Assembly (NCBI RefSeq): GCF_900110435.1
Contig: NZ_FODT01000001.1
Location: 248,001-312,000, forward strand
Length of the DNA: 64,000 nt
Source of the DNA: Rhodopseudomonas pseudopalustris
GTDB taxonomy: Bacteria; Pseudomonadota; Alphaproteobacteria; Rhizobiales; Xanthobacteraceae
Reading direction: 5' to 3'
Made by a program: the position numbers and the translations under genes. A model generated the notes under the pieces. The model was not told the DNA's origin, did not search any database, and worked only from the letters and a program-made list of their open reading frames with translations. Shown piece after piece: positions 50,392-58,612 of the stretch. Each line of letters opens with the position of its first letter. The first letter of the stretch is position 1.

Positions 50392-50481
50392 AGCGCCAGA
50401 CCTGTTAGCGCCGGGTCTGTTAGCGCCAAGTCTGTTAGCGCCAGGTCTGTTAGCGCCAGGTCTTCTAGCGCCAAGTCTTCT
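50392..50481. repeat. 15 bp tandem repeat at the ubiU stop
   Basis: Six head-to-tail units of AGCGCCARGTCTGTT (plus-strand view, one or two changes per unit). On the minus strand each unit reads (K/Q)-T/V-(W/R)-R-stop, that is, the last four codons and stop of ubiU. The repeat arose by expansion of the ubiU 3' end and fills half of the ubiU-ubiV gap. Confidence 0.9.
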
Positions 50482-51442
50482 TGTAAGCGCCCGTCGTGGT
50501 CGACTGGCCTTCGCTGAGGCCGCGCAACGCGTCGGGCGGCACCGGGCGGCCCTCGTCGAGCGCGGTCAGCACCTGGCGGAACGTCTTCACCACGCGCTCG
50601 ATATAGGCGCGGCCGCGCTGGCGGCCTTCGATCTTCAGCGCAGCGACGCCGGCGGCGCGCAGCTCCGGCAGCATCGTGGTGGCGTCGAGCGAGGCCGGGT
50701 CCTCGAACAGATAGCCGCAGCCCTCGTCGGTCTGGTAGCGGCCCTTGCACAGCGTCGGATAGGCCGCCGCCTCGCCCTTGGCGAATTTGTTGATGGTGAA
50801 GTCGCCGAGCCGCGACACCAGCGCGCCGTTCTCCTCGCGATACTGGATCGAGCCCGCCGGCGAGCAGACGCCGTCCATGTTCGGCGACTTGCCGGTGGCG
50901 TAGGACGACAGCGAACAGCGGCCCTCCTCCATCACGCACAGCCCGCCGAAGATGAACACTTCGGTCTCGCACTTCACTTCGCGGGTGATCGCCGCGATCT
51001 CCTGCACGCTGAGCACGCGCGGCAGCACCACGCGCTTGGCGTTGAAGGAGTCGACGTAGAACTTGATCGAGTCCGGGTTCGCGGCCGCGGCCTGCACCGA
51101 GACGTGCAGGCGCTGCTGCGGATGGGTCCGCGCGCAGTAATCCATCACGCCGACATCGGCGAGGATCAGCGCATCGGCTTCGGCCTCGACCGCATCGTCG
51201 ACCGCGCGCTGCCACAATTCGACATTGCCGGCGCGGGCGAAGGTGTTGATCGCCACCAGCACGGTGACGCCGTAGCGATGCGCGTGCGCGATCGACTCCC
51301 GCATTTCCTCGCGGCTGAAATTCAGCCCCGGGAAGTTGCGCGCATTGGTCTCGTCATTGAAGCCGCAATAGATCGCATCGGCGCCGGCGCCGACGGCATC
51401 GTGCAGCGCCGCGGGGGTCCCCGCCGGGCAAATCAGTTCCAT
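50465..51442 (-). CDS. ubiU: O2-independent ubiquinone hydroxylation protein UbiU
   Basis: A 325-residue peptidase-U32-family protein beginning ELICPAGTPAALHDAVGAGA. Four cysteines match the UbiU cluster ligands: CX6C in GGLCVMEEGRCSLSSYATG, then a Cys 16 residues on (DGVCSPAG) and one about 38 further (YPTLCKGRYQ). With UbiV it forms the heterodimer that adds hydroxyl groups to the ubiquinone ring anaerobically. It starts inside the ubiT end (10-base overlap). The C-terminal codons are part of a 15 bp tandem repeat. Confidence 0.93.
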   Translation of the reverse strand: MELICPAGTPAALHDAVGAGADAIYCGFNDETNARNFPGLNFSREEMRESIAHAHRYGVTVLVAINTFARAGNVELWQRAVDDAVEAEADALILADVGVMDYCARTHPQQRLHVSVQAAAANPDSIKFYVDSFNAKRVVLPRVLSVQEIAAITREVKCETEVFIFGGLCVMEEGRCSLSSYATGKSPNMDGVCSPAGSIQYREENGALVSRLGDFTINKFAKGEAAAYPTLCKGRYQTDEGCGYLFEDPASLDATTMLPELRAAGVAALKIEGRQRGRAYIERVVKTFRQVLTALDEGRPVPPDALRGLSEGQSTTTGAYKKTWR

Positions 51443-51990
51443 GATCGTCCTCCGCCTTCGACGCCCATCTCATCGCGATATTGCGGCGGCGCGGCAACGA
51501 TGCTGCGCAGGATTCGCTCGATCGGACCCGCCAGCGGGCCGAACCACGCGACCGACTCCTTGAGGAAATCGACGCGCGAATCGTCGATCGCATTGCGCAG
51601 CGCGACCACCGCTTCCATGTCGCCGTCGATCTCGATGTCGCGCGAGAAGAACAGCGCGTCGCCGTCATACGAACCGTCGGTCATGCCGATCAGCGCCGAC
51701 AGCGGGCCCGCGATGCGCGCGTCGATATTCGCCGGCAGCTTGCGCACCACCGTGACCCGCGGATTCATCCGCCGCGGCTCGAGCACGAACGCGATCGGCA
51801 GATCGGTCGGCACGAGGCCGTAACGCTTGCCGGTGTGCGAGCCGAGGCGATCGAAGATTCGGGGATGACGACTGCGGATCTCCCGCAGGCAAATGCCGAG
51901 CAACACCTGCAGGGGCAACAGCGGCAAGACCCGCGTCGCAAGGGCAAGCGGCGCGGGCATCCTGGAGACGGACGAATTGGATACCGACAT
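51433..51990 (-). CDS. ubiT: Ubiquinone biosynthesis accessory lipid carrier UbiT
   Basis: A 185-residue SCP2-domain protein. After a short N-terminal tail it reads PLLPLQVLLGICLREIRSRH, then the SCP2 sheet LPIAFVLEPRRMNPRVTVVR and ALIGMTDGSYDGDALFFSRD. UbiT is the anaerobic counterpart of UbiJ and is thought to bind isoprenoid quinone intermediates and present them to UbiU-UbiV. It is the first gene of its unit, just behind the FixK-type box at 52041. The genetic position beside ubiU and ubiV supports the name. Confidence 0.9.
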   Translation of the reverse strand: MSVSNSSVSRMPAPLALATRVLPLLPLQVLLGICLREIRSRHPRIFDRLGSHTGKRYGLVPTDLPIAFVLEPRRMNPRVTVVRKLPANIDARIAGPLSALIGMTDGSYDGDALFFSRDIEIDGDMEAVVALRNAIDDSRVDFLKESVAWFGPLAGPIERILRSIVAAPPQYRDEMGVEGGGRSWN

Positions 51991-52040
51991 GAGCCACCTT
52001 CTGAGAAACCATTCGTTTAACTGGTCCCACCGGTACTTCT

Positions 52041-52054
52041 TTGCGCCTGATCAA
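52041..52054. promoter_or_regulatory. FixK-type box between ubiT and ubiD
   Basis: TTGCGCCTGATCAA fits the Bradyrhizobium FixK2 pattern TTG(A/C)-N6-(T/G)CAA and has 8 of 10 positions of the FNR consensus. It lies in the 114 bp shared by divergent ubiT and ubiD, about 50 bp from each start, so it may activate one or both units at low oxygen. Confidence 0.65.
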
Positions 52055-52104
52055 AGACAGACACGATCGCAAATGCTGACCAGAACCGTCCGCACGGAGA
52101 GACC

Positions 52105-53643
52105 ATGCTGAACCGCGTTAAACCGCCTTTTCCGGACCTTCGCGCGTTCGCCGCCTATCTGGAATCCCGCGGACAGTTGCACCGCATCCGCAAGCCGGTC
52201 TCGGTGGTGCACGACCTCACCGAGATTCATCGCCGCGTGCTGCACGCCGGCGGCCCGGCGCTGATGATCGAACAGCCGATCAAGGCCGATGGCACGCCGT
52301 CCGAGATGCCGATGCTGGTCAATCTGTTCGGCACCGTCGAGCGGGTGGCGTGGGGCCTCGGCATCCTGCCCGAGAATCTGCCGCAGCTCGGCGAGGCACT
52401 CGCCGAAATGCGCGAGCCGGCGCCGCCGCAGAGCCTGACCGACGCGCTGAGCAAGCTGCCGATGGCGAGGGCCGCATTGTCGATGCGCCCGAAGATGGCC
52501 CGGACGGCGCCCGCGCAGGACGTGGTGCTGACCGGCGACGCTGTCGATCTCGGCCGGCTGCCGGTGCAGATCCCGTGGCCGGGCGAGCCGGCGCCGCTGA
52601 TCACCTGGCCGCTGGTGTTCACCAAGCCGCCGCCCGGCGTGGCAGGCACCGACAATGTCGGCGTCTACCGGATGCAGGTACTGGGCAAGGACCGCGTCAT
52701 CATGCGCTGGCTGGCGCATCGCGGCGGCGCCAAGCATCACCATCAATGGGCGGCGCAGAAGCGCGAGATGCCGGTCGCGGTGGTGATCGGCGCCGATCCG
52801 TCGATGATCCTGTCGGCGGTGCTGCCGCTGCCGGAGACGGTGTCCGAAATCAAGTTCTCGGGCCTGCTGCGCGGCGACCGGCCGAGCCTGACGCCCTGCG
52901 TCAGCATTCCGCTCAACGTGCCGGCCGATGCCGAGATCGTGCTGGAGGGCCTGGTGTCGCCGACCGAGACCGCGCCGGAGGGGCCGTATGGCGACCACAC
53001 CGGCTATTACAACGCGGTCGAGGAATTCCCGGTGATGCGGATCACCGCGATCACGATGCGGCGCAACCCGATCTATCTGTCGACCTACACCGGACGGCCG
53101 CCGGACGAGCCGTCGCGGCTCGGCGAAGCGCTCAACGACGTGTTTCTGCCGGTGGCGCGGCGGCAGTTTCCCGAGATCGTCGATCTGTGGTTGCCGCCGG
53201 AAGCGTGCTCCTACCGAATCGCGGTCGCCTCGATCAAGAAACGTTATCCCGGCCAGGCGCGGCGGCTGATGATGGGGCTGTGGTCGATGCTGCCGCAGTT
53301 CAGCTACACCAAGCTCCTGATCATCGTCGACGACGACGTCGACGTCCGCGAATGGGCCGATGTGATGTGGGCGGTGTCGACCCGCTGCGACACCTCGCGC
53401 GACATGGTGGCGATCAGCGACACCCCGATCGATTATCTCGACTTCGCCTCGCCGAAATCCGGACTCGGCGGCAAGCTCGGCATCGACGCCACCAACAAGA
53501 TCGGCACCGAGACCGAGCGCGAATGGGGCAAGGTGCTGGAGATGGACGACGATGTGATCGCGCGCGTCGACGCGATGTGGCCGGGCCTCGGGCTCGCACC
53601 CGCGTTGACGCCGGCGGCGGCGCAACGCAAGCTGTTGCGATGA
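52105..53643 (+). CDS. ubiD: UbiD-family prFMN-dependent decarboxylase
   Basis: A 512-residue member of the UbiD family, reversible decarboxylases using prenylated FMN. The N-terminus DLRAFAAYLESRGQLHRIRK and active-site parts GTDNVGVYRMQVLGKDRVIM, KHHHQWAAQKREMPVAVVIG and ETAPEGPYGDHTGYYNAVEE are typical. The Glu-x-Pro-Tyr-Gly-Asp part and the E-R-E motif equivalents are intact as far as visible. In ubiquinone synthesis UbiD removes the carboxyl of 3-polyprenyl-4-hydroxybenzoate. Adjacent to ubiX and divergent from ubiT, so this copy probably serves the low-oxygen quinone route. Confidence 0.92.
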   Translation: MLNRVKPPFPDLRAFAAYLESRGQLHRIRKPVSVVHDLTEIHRRVLHAGGPALMIEQPIKADGTPSEMPMLVNLFGTVERVAWGLGILPENLPQLGEALAEMREPAPPQSLTDALSKLPMARAALSMRPKMARTAPAQDVVLTGDAVDLGRLPVQIPWPGEPAPLITWPLVFTKPPPGVAGTDNVGVYRMQVLGKDRVIMRWLAHRGGAKHHHQWAAQKREMPVAVVIGADPSMILSAVLPLPETVSEIKFSGLLRGDRPSLTPCVSIPLNVPADAEIVLEGLVSPTETAPEGPYGDHTGYYNAVEEFPVMRITAITMRRNPIYLSTYTGRPPDEPSRLGEALNDVFLPVARRQFPEIVDLWLPPEACSYRIAVASIKKRYPGQARRLMMGLWSMLPQFSYTKLLIIVDDDVDVREWADVMWAVSTRCDTSRDMVAISDTPIDYLDFASPKSGLGGKLGIDATNKIGTETEREWGKVLEMDDDVIARVDAMWPGLGLAPALTPAAAQRKLLR

Positions 53644-54242
53644 GTACATCGCATCGAATCGTCGTCGGCATCAGCGGCGCATCGGGCGCGGCGGTCGGCC
53701 TGCGCATCGTCGAACTGCTGGCCACCGCGGATTGCGAGCTTCATCTCGTCGTCTCGGCGGCGGCGGAGCGCACCATCGCCTATGAGGTCGGCGCCAAGGC
53801 GCTCGAGCACACGATCGAGATCGTCCACCGCCATCACAGTTTCAACGACGTCGGCGCCAGCATCGCGTCGGGCTCGTTCCGCACCAGCGGCATGATCGTT
53901 GCGCCGTGCTCGATCCGCACGCTGTCGGCGATCGCCACCGGCAATCTCGACAATCTGCTGGTACGCGCCGCCGACGTGCAGCTCAAGGAGCGCCGCCGGC
54001 TGGTGCTGATGCTGCGCGAGACGCCGCTGCATCTCGGGCATATCCGCAACATGGCGCAGGTCACCGAAATCGGCGGCATCGTCGCGCCGATCTCGCCAGC
54101 GTTCTACCAGCGGCCGCGCTCGTTGAGCGAAATGATCGACCACATCGCCTTGCGCGCGATCGGCCTGCTCGGCCTCGACGATCTGCAACTATCAGCGCCG
54201 GAATGGTCCGACGACACCCCGCCGACCTGCCCGAAAATCTGA
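53640..54242 (+). CDS. ubiX: Flavin prenyltransferase UbiX
   Basis: A 200-residue protein whose ATG at 53640 overlaps the ubiD stop by four bases (ATGA). Features: VVGISGASGAAVGLRIVELL with the flavin-phosphate loop, SGSFRTSGMIVAPCSIRTLS, LLVRAADVQLKERRRLVLML and PISPAFYQRPRSLSEMIDHI. UbiX attaches dimethylallyl phosphate to FMN to make prenyl-FMN for UbiD. The pairing with ubiD gives a complete decarboxylation unit. Confidence 0.95.
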   Translation: MSTSHRIVVGISGASGAAVGLRIVELLATADCELHLVVSAAAERTIAYEVGAKALEHTIEIVHRHHSFNDVGASIASGSFRTSGMIVAPCSIRTLSAIATGNLDNLLVRAADVQLKERRRLVLMLRETPLHLGHIRNMAQVTEIGGIVAPISPAFYQRPRSLSEMIDHIALRAIGLLGLDDLQLSAPEWSDDTPPTCPKI

Positions 54243-54275
54243 TTTGAGAATTCTGGTTCGGGTCAAACCGGACCC

Positions 54276-54869
54276 TCACGGACACGGCGGAATCCGCTCC
54301 GGCGTCACCGCGCCGGGCAACTCCTTGCGCAGATCGACGTCGCGCACCAGCGGATAGAAGTCGCCGCCGCGCTCCGTCTTCAGATAGGTGGTGAGAAGCG
54401 GACTGGCCGGCAGCGGCCCGATCCGGCAGGCCTCGGCGCCGACGCCGAGCGACAACGAGCCGCGCTTTCCGCGCGCCTTGTGCGCCGCCATCTGCTCGCG
54501 CAACGCGGCGATCTGCGGCAGGTCGACGGGATCGATCCGAAACGCATAGATCGCCGTATTGCGGGTGAGTTCGCCGGACAGCGAAAGCAATTCGGCCGGA
54601 TCGTCGAGTTCGGTCAGCACCAGCGTCTGCTCCTGCTTGGTCTCGTCGACCGCAACCGCGATCTTCAGCGACACGCCGCGCGGGCGCGGGCGCAGGCCCT
54701 GCGGCAGCCGCACCGCGATCCGCAGCGCGGCCGGATCGGCGGCGGCGAAATCCGTGCGCGCCAGCTTGACCATCGACGATACAGGCATCGAACTGCAGGC
54801 CGGCAGACTTGCGAGCGCGGTCAGGGCGATGGCGAAGAGCGGGCGGCGGGAGTGGGGTTGGAGGCTCAT
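54276..54869 (-). CDS. Lipoprotein of unknown function
   Basis: A 197-residue protein. ATG 54869 has GAGGA upstream; ATG 54881 is an alternative. The signal has a lipobox LPAC (ASLPACSSMP), so it is probably a lipoprotein. The mature part begins SMVKLARTDFAAADPAALRI, with beta-rich segments and a conserved-looking ending PGAVTPERIPPCP. No recognised domain. It is convergent with ubiX. Confidence 0.7.
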   Translation of the reverse strand: MSLQPHSRRPLFAIALTALASLPACSSMPVSSMVKLARTDFAAADPAALRIAVRLPQGLRPRPRGVSLKIAVAVDETKQEQTLVLTELDDPAELLSLSGELTRNTAIYAFRIDPVDLPQIAALREQMAAHKARGKRGSLSLGVGAEACRIGPLPASPLLTTYLKTERGGDFYPLVRDVDLRKELPGAVTPERIPPCP

Positions 54870-54943
54870 GTCATTCCTCATTGACGATCATAATTTATTG
54901 TTTTACGATAATTTCATCTCGAAATACGCGATGGAGTTTTGAA

Positions 54944-55519
54944 ATGCAAGCGGGACCGTTGTCGATGCCGTCGCCGGGCTCACCCACCGGCGCGAACCGT
55001 CTGGTGCGGATGTCGCGGGCGATGGAATGGGTCACCACGGCGGGCATCGTGCTGATCATTGCGCTGATGGGCGCGGCCCTGGTGATCCCGCCATGGACCC
55101 GCAATCTGTTGCTGGCCAAGCTCGGCGAAGCCGGCGCCCGACTGCCGCTCGAACCGATCCATCAGGCGATGGCGACGCTGATCCTCGCGGTGCCGGTGAT
55201 CGTGATGATCTGGGGGCTGTGGCACGTCCGCCTGCTGTTTCGCGAATTCGCGCAGGGCCACGTCTTCACCGACTCCGCGGCGCGTCATCTGCAGCAGTTC
55301 GGGATTTCGGTGCTGGCGCAGGGGCCGCTCGGACCGCTGGTCGCAACCGCGATCGGCCTCGCGCTGTCGTTCGGCAATCCGCCCGGCCAGCGGATGCTGG
55401 TGCTGACCTTCTCGGTCAACGACTATCTCGCGGTGATCGTCGGCGGCGTGCTGGTCGCGGTCGCCGCGGCGATGCGCGAGGCCGCCCGGCTCGCCGACGA
55501 GAATGCGAGCTTCGTCTAA
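54944..55519 (+). CDS. DUF2975-family membrane protein
   Basis: A 191-residue protein with about four hydrophobic segments (AGIVLIIALMGAALVIP, LILAVPVIVMIWGLW, and two C-terminal ones) and the motif LLFREFAQGHVFTDSAARHL, which is typical of DUF2975 proteins. These usually occur as a pair with a small HTH regulator, as here: the next gene starts three bases after this stop. Function is unknown. Confidence 0.8.
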   Translation: MQAGPLSMPSPGSPTGANRLVRMSRAMEWVTTAGIVLIIALMGAALVIPPWTRNLLLAKLGEAGARLPLEPIHQAMATLILAVPVIVMIWGLWHVRLLFREFAQGHVFTDSAARHLQQFGISVLAQGPLGPLVATAIGLALSFGNPPGQRMLVLTFSVNDYLAVIVGGVLVAVAAAMREAARLADENASFV

Positions 55520-55522
55520 CCG

Positions 55523-55756
55523 ATGGCGATCGTGGTCAATCTCGACGTGATGCTGGCGCGCCGCAAGATGCGCTCGAAGGAACTCGCCGAACGCATCGGC
55601 ATCACCGAGCAGAACGTTTCGCTGCTGAAATCGGGAAAGGTGAAGGGCATCCGGTTCGATACGCTGGAACGGATCTGCGTCGCGCTGGATTGTCAGCCCG
55701 GCGACATTCTCGAATTCGTGCCCGACAGCCTGCAAACGAAACCGGCATCCGCCTGA
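55523..55756 (+). CDS. XRE-type HTH regulator paired with DUF2975 protein
   Basis: A 77-residue protein beginning MAIVVNLDVMLARRKMRSKE with a Cro/CI-like helix-turn-helix (LAERIGITEQNVSLLKSGKV then RFDTLERICVALDCQPGDIL), as in YozG-like regulators. It starts three bases after the DUF2975 stop. Such pairs resemble membrane-protein/regulator switch modules. Confidence 0.88.
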   Translation: MAIVVNLDVMLARRKMRSKELAERIGITEQNVSLLKSGKVKGIRFDTLERICVALDCQPGDILEFVPDSLQTKPASA

Positions 55757-55770
55757 GAGGCGGATGCCGG
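55742..55770 (+). terminator. Perfect hairpin over the HTH gene stop
   Basis: 13 bp stem CCGGCATCCGCCT/AGGCGGATGCCGG with loop GAG, overlapping the stop codon of the HTH gene. No T-run follows (GTGGTCGTTC), so it could be an unusual terminator or a structural 3' end. Confidence 0.6.
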
Positions 55771-55792
55771 GTGGTCGTTCAGATCATCTGTC

Positions 55793-55845
55793 CTGGATCG
55801 TTGGACTTGAAAAGCTGGACTTGAAAAGCTGGACTTGGATCGTTG
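55793..55845. repeat. 14 bp tandem repeat
   Basis: The unit CTGGACTTGAAAAG occurs in three head-to-tail copies with small changes (55801-55842), flanked by a partial CTGGATCG on each side. It has no coding frame that I can support. Confidence 0.75.
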
Positions 55846-55883
55846 GTGTCGAAACGTCGGTTTGGACGTGCTCGCGCCGCGCT

Positions 55884-56072
55884 TCAGCGCGCCTGCGCAA
55901 GCTGCTCGTGGGGGCGCCAGTCTTCCGCAGCGTCGTCCCAGTAATGCGCTTCGTCGAAACGCTTCCAGTGCGCTGTCTCGGACACCATCTCGCGCCCACC
56001 CAAAACCAACGCGACGACGCCGATCAGACCGACCAGCACGTAGATCGCAGCGATCAATGCAATAATGGTCAA
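55884..56072 (-). CDS. Small membrane protein
   Basis: A possible 62-residue protein starting at TTG 56072 with AGGA upstream. It has one hydrophobic segment (IIALIAAIYVLVGLIGVVALVLG) and a C-terminal acidic-aromatic part (HWKRFDEAHYWDDAAEDWRP). No family recognised. A TTG start and short length make it tentative. Confidence 0.45.
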   Translation of the reverse strand: MTIIALIAAIYVLVGLIGVVALVLGGREMVSETAHWKRFDEAHYWDDAAEDWRPHEQLAQAR

Positions 56073-56148
56073 GGCTTCATCCTCACTGTGGTTTCTGATG
56101 ATTTGCACCCGGATCCATCGCGGCGGGTGCGCCGCTATCGATGCATGA

Positions 56149-56406
56149 TCAGGAACTCGCCCAGGCAAACAGACCGAACCGCCGCGTGCTCACTGGCGCC
56201 GGTGTGGCCGCGACCGGCTCCGGTTTCCGCGGTTGCACCCGCCGGAACAGGCGCTGTCGAATGTCGTCCACGACAAGATACGCGATCAACGCCGGGCCGA
56301 CAACACACGTCAGGAACAACACAAGTGAACCAAGCGAATCAAGGTACACGCCAATTCTCCAGCTTTGGTGACATAAAAAGTAGACGCCGGTACCGTTGAC
56401 CGGCAT
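56149..56406 (-). CDS. Possible small membrane protein
   Basis: An 85-residue frame from ATG 56406. The middle has a hydrophobic span LVLFLTCVVGPALIAYLVVD followed by a basic tail with PRKPEPVAATPAPVSTRRFG. The first 20 residues look poorly conserved, and an internal GTG could be the true start. It lies just upstream of the other small membrane protein on the same strand. Tentative. Confidence 0.4.
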   Translation of the reverse strand: MPVNGTGVYFLCHQSWRIGVYLDSLGSLVLFLTCVVGPALIAYLVVDDIRQRLFRRVQPRKPEPVAATPAPVSTRRFGLFAWASS

Positions 56407-56612
56407 TGCGCCGGATCAATTTTGCACTGCCACAAGCCGCCGCAGAAGACCGATTAGTCCGGTGTAGTTAGTTGATCGTTAATCGGTTTTCGCCGCGGGA
56501 CGGCGGCACTTGTCGCGCAAACTCACCAACTCGTGAAGACGCCACGCGTGCAGGTGCGACGAATGCGCGCGGCACTCATCGCACCTGCGCGCCACACACG
56601 CGCGCGCGATGA

Positions 56613-57638
56613 TCACACCGGCTTCAGCCGGTAGTGACTGACGCCCCATTCGTCACCGCCTTCGTAGCCGAACAGGCCGGAGGTGGCGAGGAAGAACCAT
56701 CGCCATCGCCGCATCCACAGCGCGGTGTCGTCGCCATAGACCGGCCGCAAAATGGTTTCGATCTCGTCGCGATGCGCGTCGAAATTGACGAGCCAGTGCT
56801 CGGCGGTCCGCTGATAGTGCCGGCCGCTCCAGCGCCACTGCTCCTCGACCGTGAACAGATCGGCGTATTGCTTGATCAGCCTGTGGCTCGGCATCACGCC
56901 GCCGGTGAAGAAGTGCTGCGCAATCCAATCCTCGCGATCGGCGCGATCGAACAGATAGGCCCCGCATCGATGGGTGAAGATGTGCATGAAGAACAGACCG
57001 CCGGGCGCGAGCCAGCCGTGAATCCAGGTCAGCAGCTTGCGCCAGTTCATCATGTGCTCGAACATCTCCACCGAGACGATCCGGTCGAACCGCGCATGCG
57101 GCTCGAACACGTTCATGTCGCTGGTGACCACGCGCAGATTCGGCAGATCCCGCGCGATCGCCTGCGCTTCGATGTAATTGCGCTGCGACGCCGAATTCGA
57201 CACCGCGACGATGCGGGAATACGGAAACTGCCGCGCCATCGCCAGCGACAGCGAGCCCCAGCCGCAACCGAGTTCGAGAACAGACTGGCCGTCGCGCAGA
57301 TCGGCGTGCTCCATCGTCAGCCGCAGCGCATCCTCCTCAGCCTGCTGCAACGTCGCATTGTCGTCGCGGTAGAAGCACGACGAGTACTTCCGGTTCGGGC
57401 CGAGCACCTTGCCGAAGAACGCAGCCGGCACTTCGTAGTGCTGGGCGTTGGCGGCGTCGGTATGCTCGGCGACCGGGCGCGCGGCCATCTCGCGGGCGAA
57501 GGCGGCGTCGGCCGCCTCGTTGCCGTCCGCCATCTTGGCCGCGGTGCGCGCGCACAGCCGGCTGATCGCGGCGCGGATCACGGGATCGGGCAGCGGCACC
57601 CGCTCGGCGACGTCGATGATCGAGGAGACCAGACTCAT
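56613..57638 (-). CDS. Cyclopropane-fatty-acid-synthase-like methyltransferase
   Basis: A 341-residue SAM-dependent enzyme (ATG 57638) similar to CFA synthases and related sterol/lipid methyltransferases: QHYEVPAAFFGKVLGPNRKY, SAM motif SVLELGCGWGSLSLAMARQF, FDRIVSVEMFEHMMNWRKLL and GGLFFMHIFTHRCGAYLFDR. Its start overlaps the stop of the DUF1295 gene, so the two are translationally coupled. Possible role: methylation of an unsaturated lipid. CFA-like plus DUF1295 pairs occur in alphaproteobacteria. Confidence 0.85.
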   Translation of the reverse strand: MSLVSSIIDVAERVPLPDPVIRAAISRLCARTAAKMADGNEAADAAFAREMAARPVAEHTDAANAQHYEVPAAFFGKVLGPNRKYSSCFYRDDNATLQQAEEDALRLTMEHADLRDGQSVLELGCGWGSLSLAMARQFPYSRIVAVSNSASQRNYIEAQAIARDLPNLRVVTSDMNVFEPHARFDRIVSVEMFEHMMNWRKLLTWIHGWLAPGGLFFMHIFTHRCGAYLFDRADREDWIAQHFFTGGVMPSHRLIKQYADLFTVEEQWRWSGRHYQRTAEHWLVNFDAHRDEIETILRPVYGDDTALWMRRWRWFFLATSGLFGYEGGDEWGVSHYRLKPV

Positions 57639-58459
57639 GGCGTGGCGGCCCCCGCGGGCGGCAGAGGGAAGAACTTGCTGGTGCGCGCCTGATACGCCTT
57701 GTAGCGCTCGCCGCGCGACAGCAACATCTGCTCCTCCAGCGGCGGGATGCCGGTGAGGTGGACCAGAATCCAGTACATGAACATCGGGGCCAGCAGCGCG
57801 GCGAAGCCCCACGGATAGGACAGCGGATCGGCGAACGAAATCGCGATCACCGGATAGGCCAGCCAGCCGAACCACTCGAAGAAGTAGTTCGGATGCCGCG
57901 ACCAGCCCCACAGCCCGGCGTCGCAGACCTTGCCCTTGTTGGCGGGGTCGCTGCGGAACGACTTCAGCTGCGCGTCGGCCAGCCCCTCGCCGGCAATGCC
58001 GATGGCGAGGATCAGGATGCCGAGATAGTCCTGCAGCCGCAGCCCATCGACCGGCGCGCGCGCCGCGACGAAAATCGCGAACACCAGCGGGATCGAGCCG
58101 TAGGCCTGGTTCTGCAGGAAGAAGAACATCTTCTTCGGCGCATCGGCGCCCCAATCCTTGGCGTAGGCGGCGTAGCGCGGATCATCGGTGACGTGGCGGG
58201 TGCGCGCGGCGATGTGCGAACCGAGCCGCACCGACCACGCAACGACCAGCGCAGCGACCAGCCATTGCCGCGCATTCGGCGCAGCGCCGTCGACCGGCCA
58301 CAGCGCCGAAGCGGCGCCGGTGAGGCCGAGGGAGAACGTCCAGATGGTGTCGACCCAGCCGGAGTTGCCGGTCTTCTGCTGAACCGCCCATGCGCCCGCC
58401 ATCAAGGCCGCCAGCGAAAGCCCGATCGCAACCAGAGCCTCGAGATATAAAAACGTCAT
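57635..58459 (-). CDS. DUF1295/steroid 5-alpha-reductase-like membrane protein
   Basis: A 274-residue membrane protein starting at ATG 58459. About seven hydrophobic segments. The C-terminal motif GLWGWSRHPNYFFEWFGWLA and YWILVHLTGIPPLEEQMLLS is typical of the DUF1295 family, related to 3-oxo-5-alpha-steroid 4-dehydrogenases. It may saturate or reduce a lipid that the coupled CFA-like enzyme methylates. Substrate unknown. Confidence 0.85.
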   Translation of the reverse strand: MTFLYLEALVAIGLSLAALMAGAWAVQQKTGNSGWVDTIWTFSLGLTGAASALWPVDGAAPNARQWLVAALVVAWSVRLGSHIAARTRHVTDDPRYAAYAKDWGADAPKKMFFFLQNQAYGSIPLVFAIFVAARAPVDGLRLQDYLGILILAIGIAGEGLADAQLKSFRSDPANKGKVCDAGLWGWSRHPNYFFEWFGWLAYPVIAISFADPLSYPWGFAALLAPMFMYWILVHLTGIPPLEEQMLLSRGERYKAYQARTSKFFPLPPAGAATP

Positions 58460-58612
58460 CAATCCACCATCTGTCGCCGCACCACGTTCTCGAAATTACG
58501 TTCCCGTTCGAGTCCGGTTTCAGTGCCCGGTTCCTCGACGCGGGCCGTTGATGCAGGCAAATGCGGAAAACCGCTGCCCGGCCTTTCTTCCGCATCGCAC
58601 TGTGCCATATTG

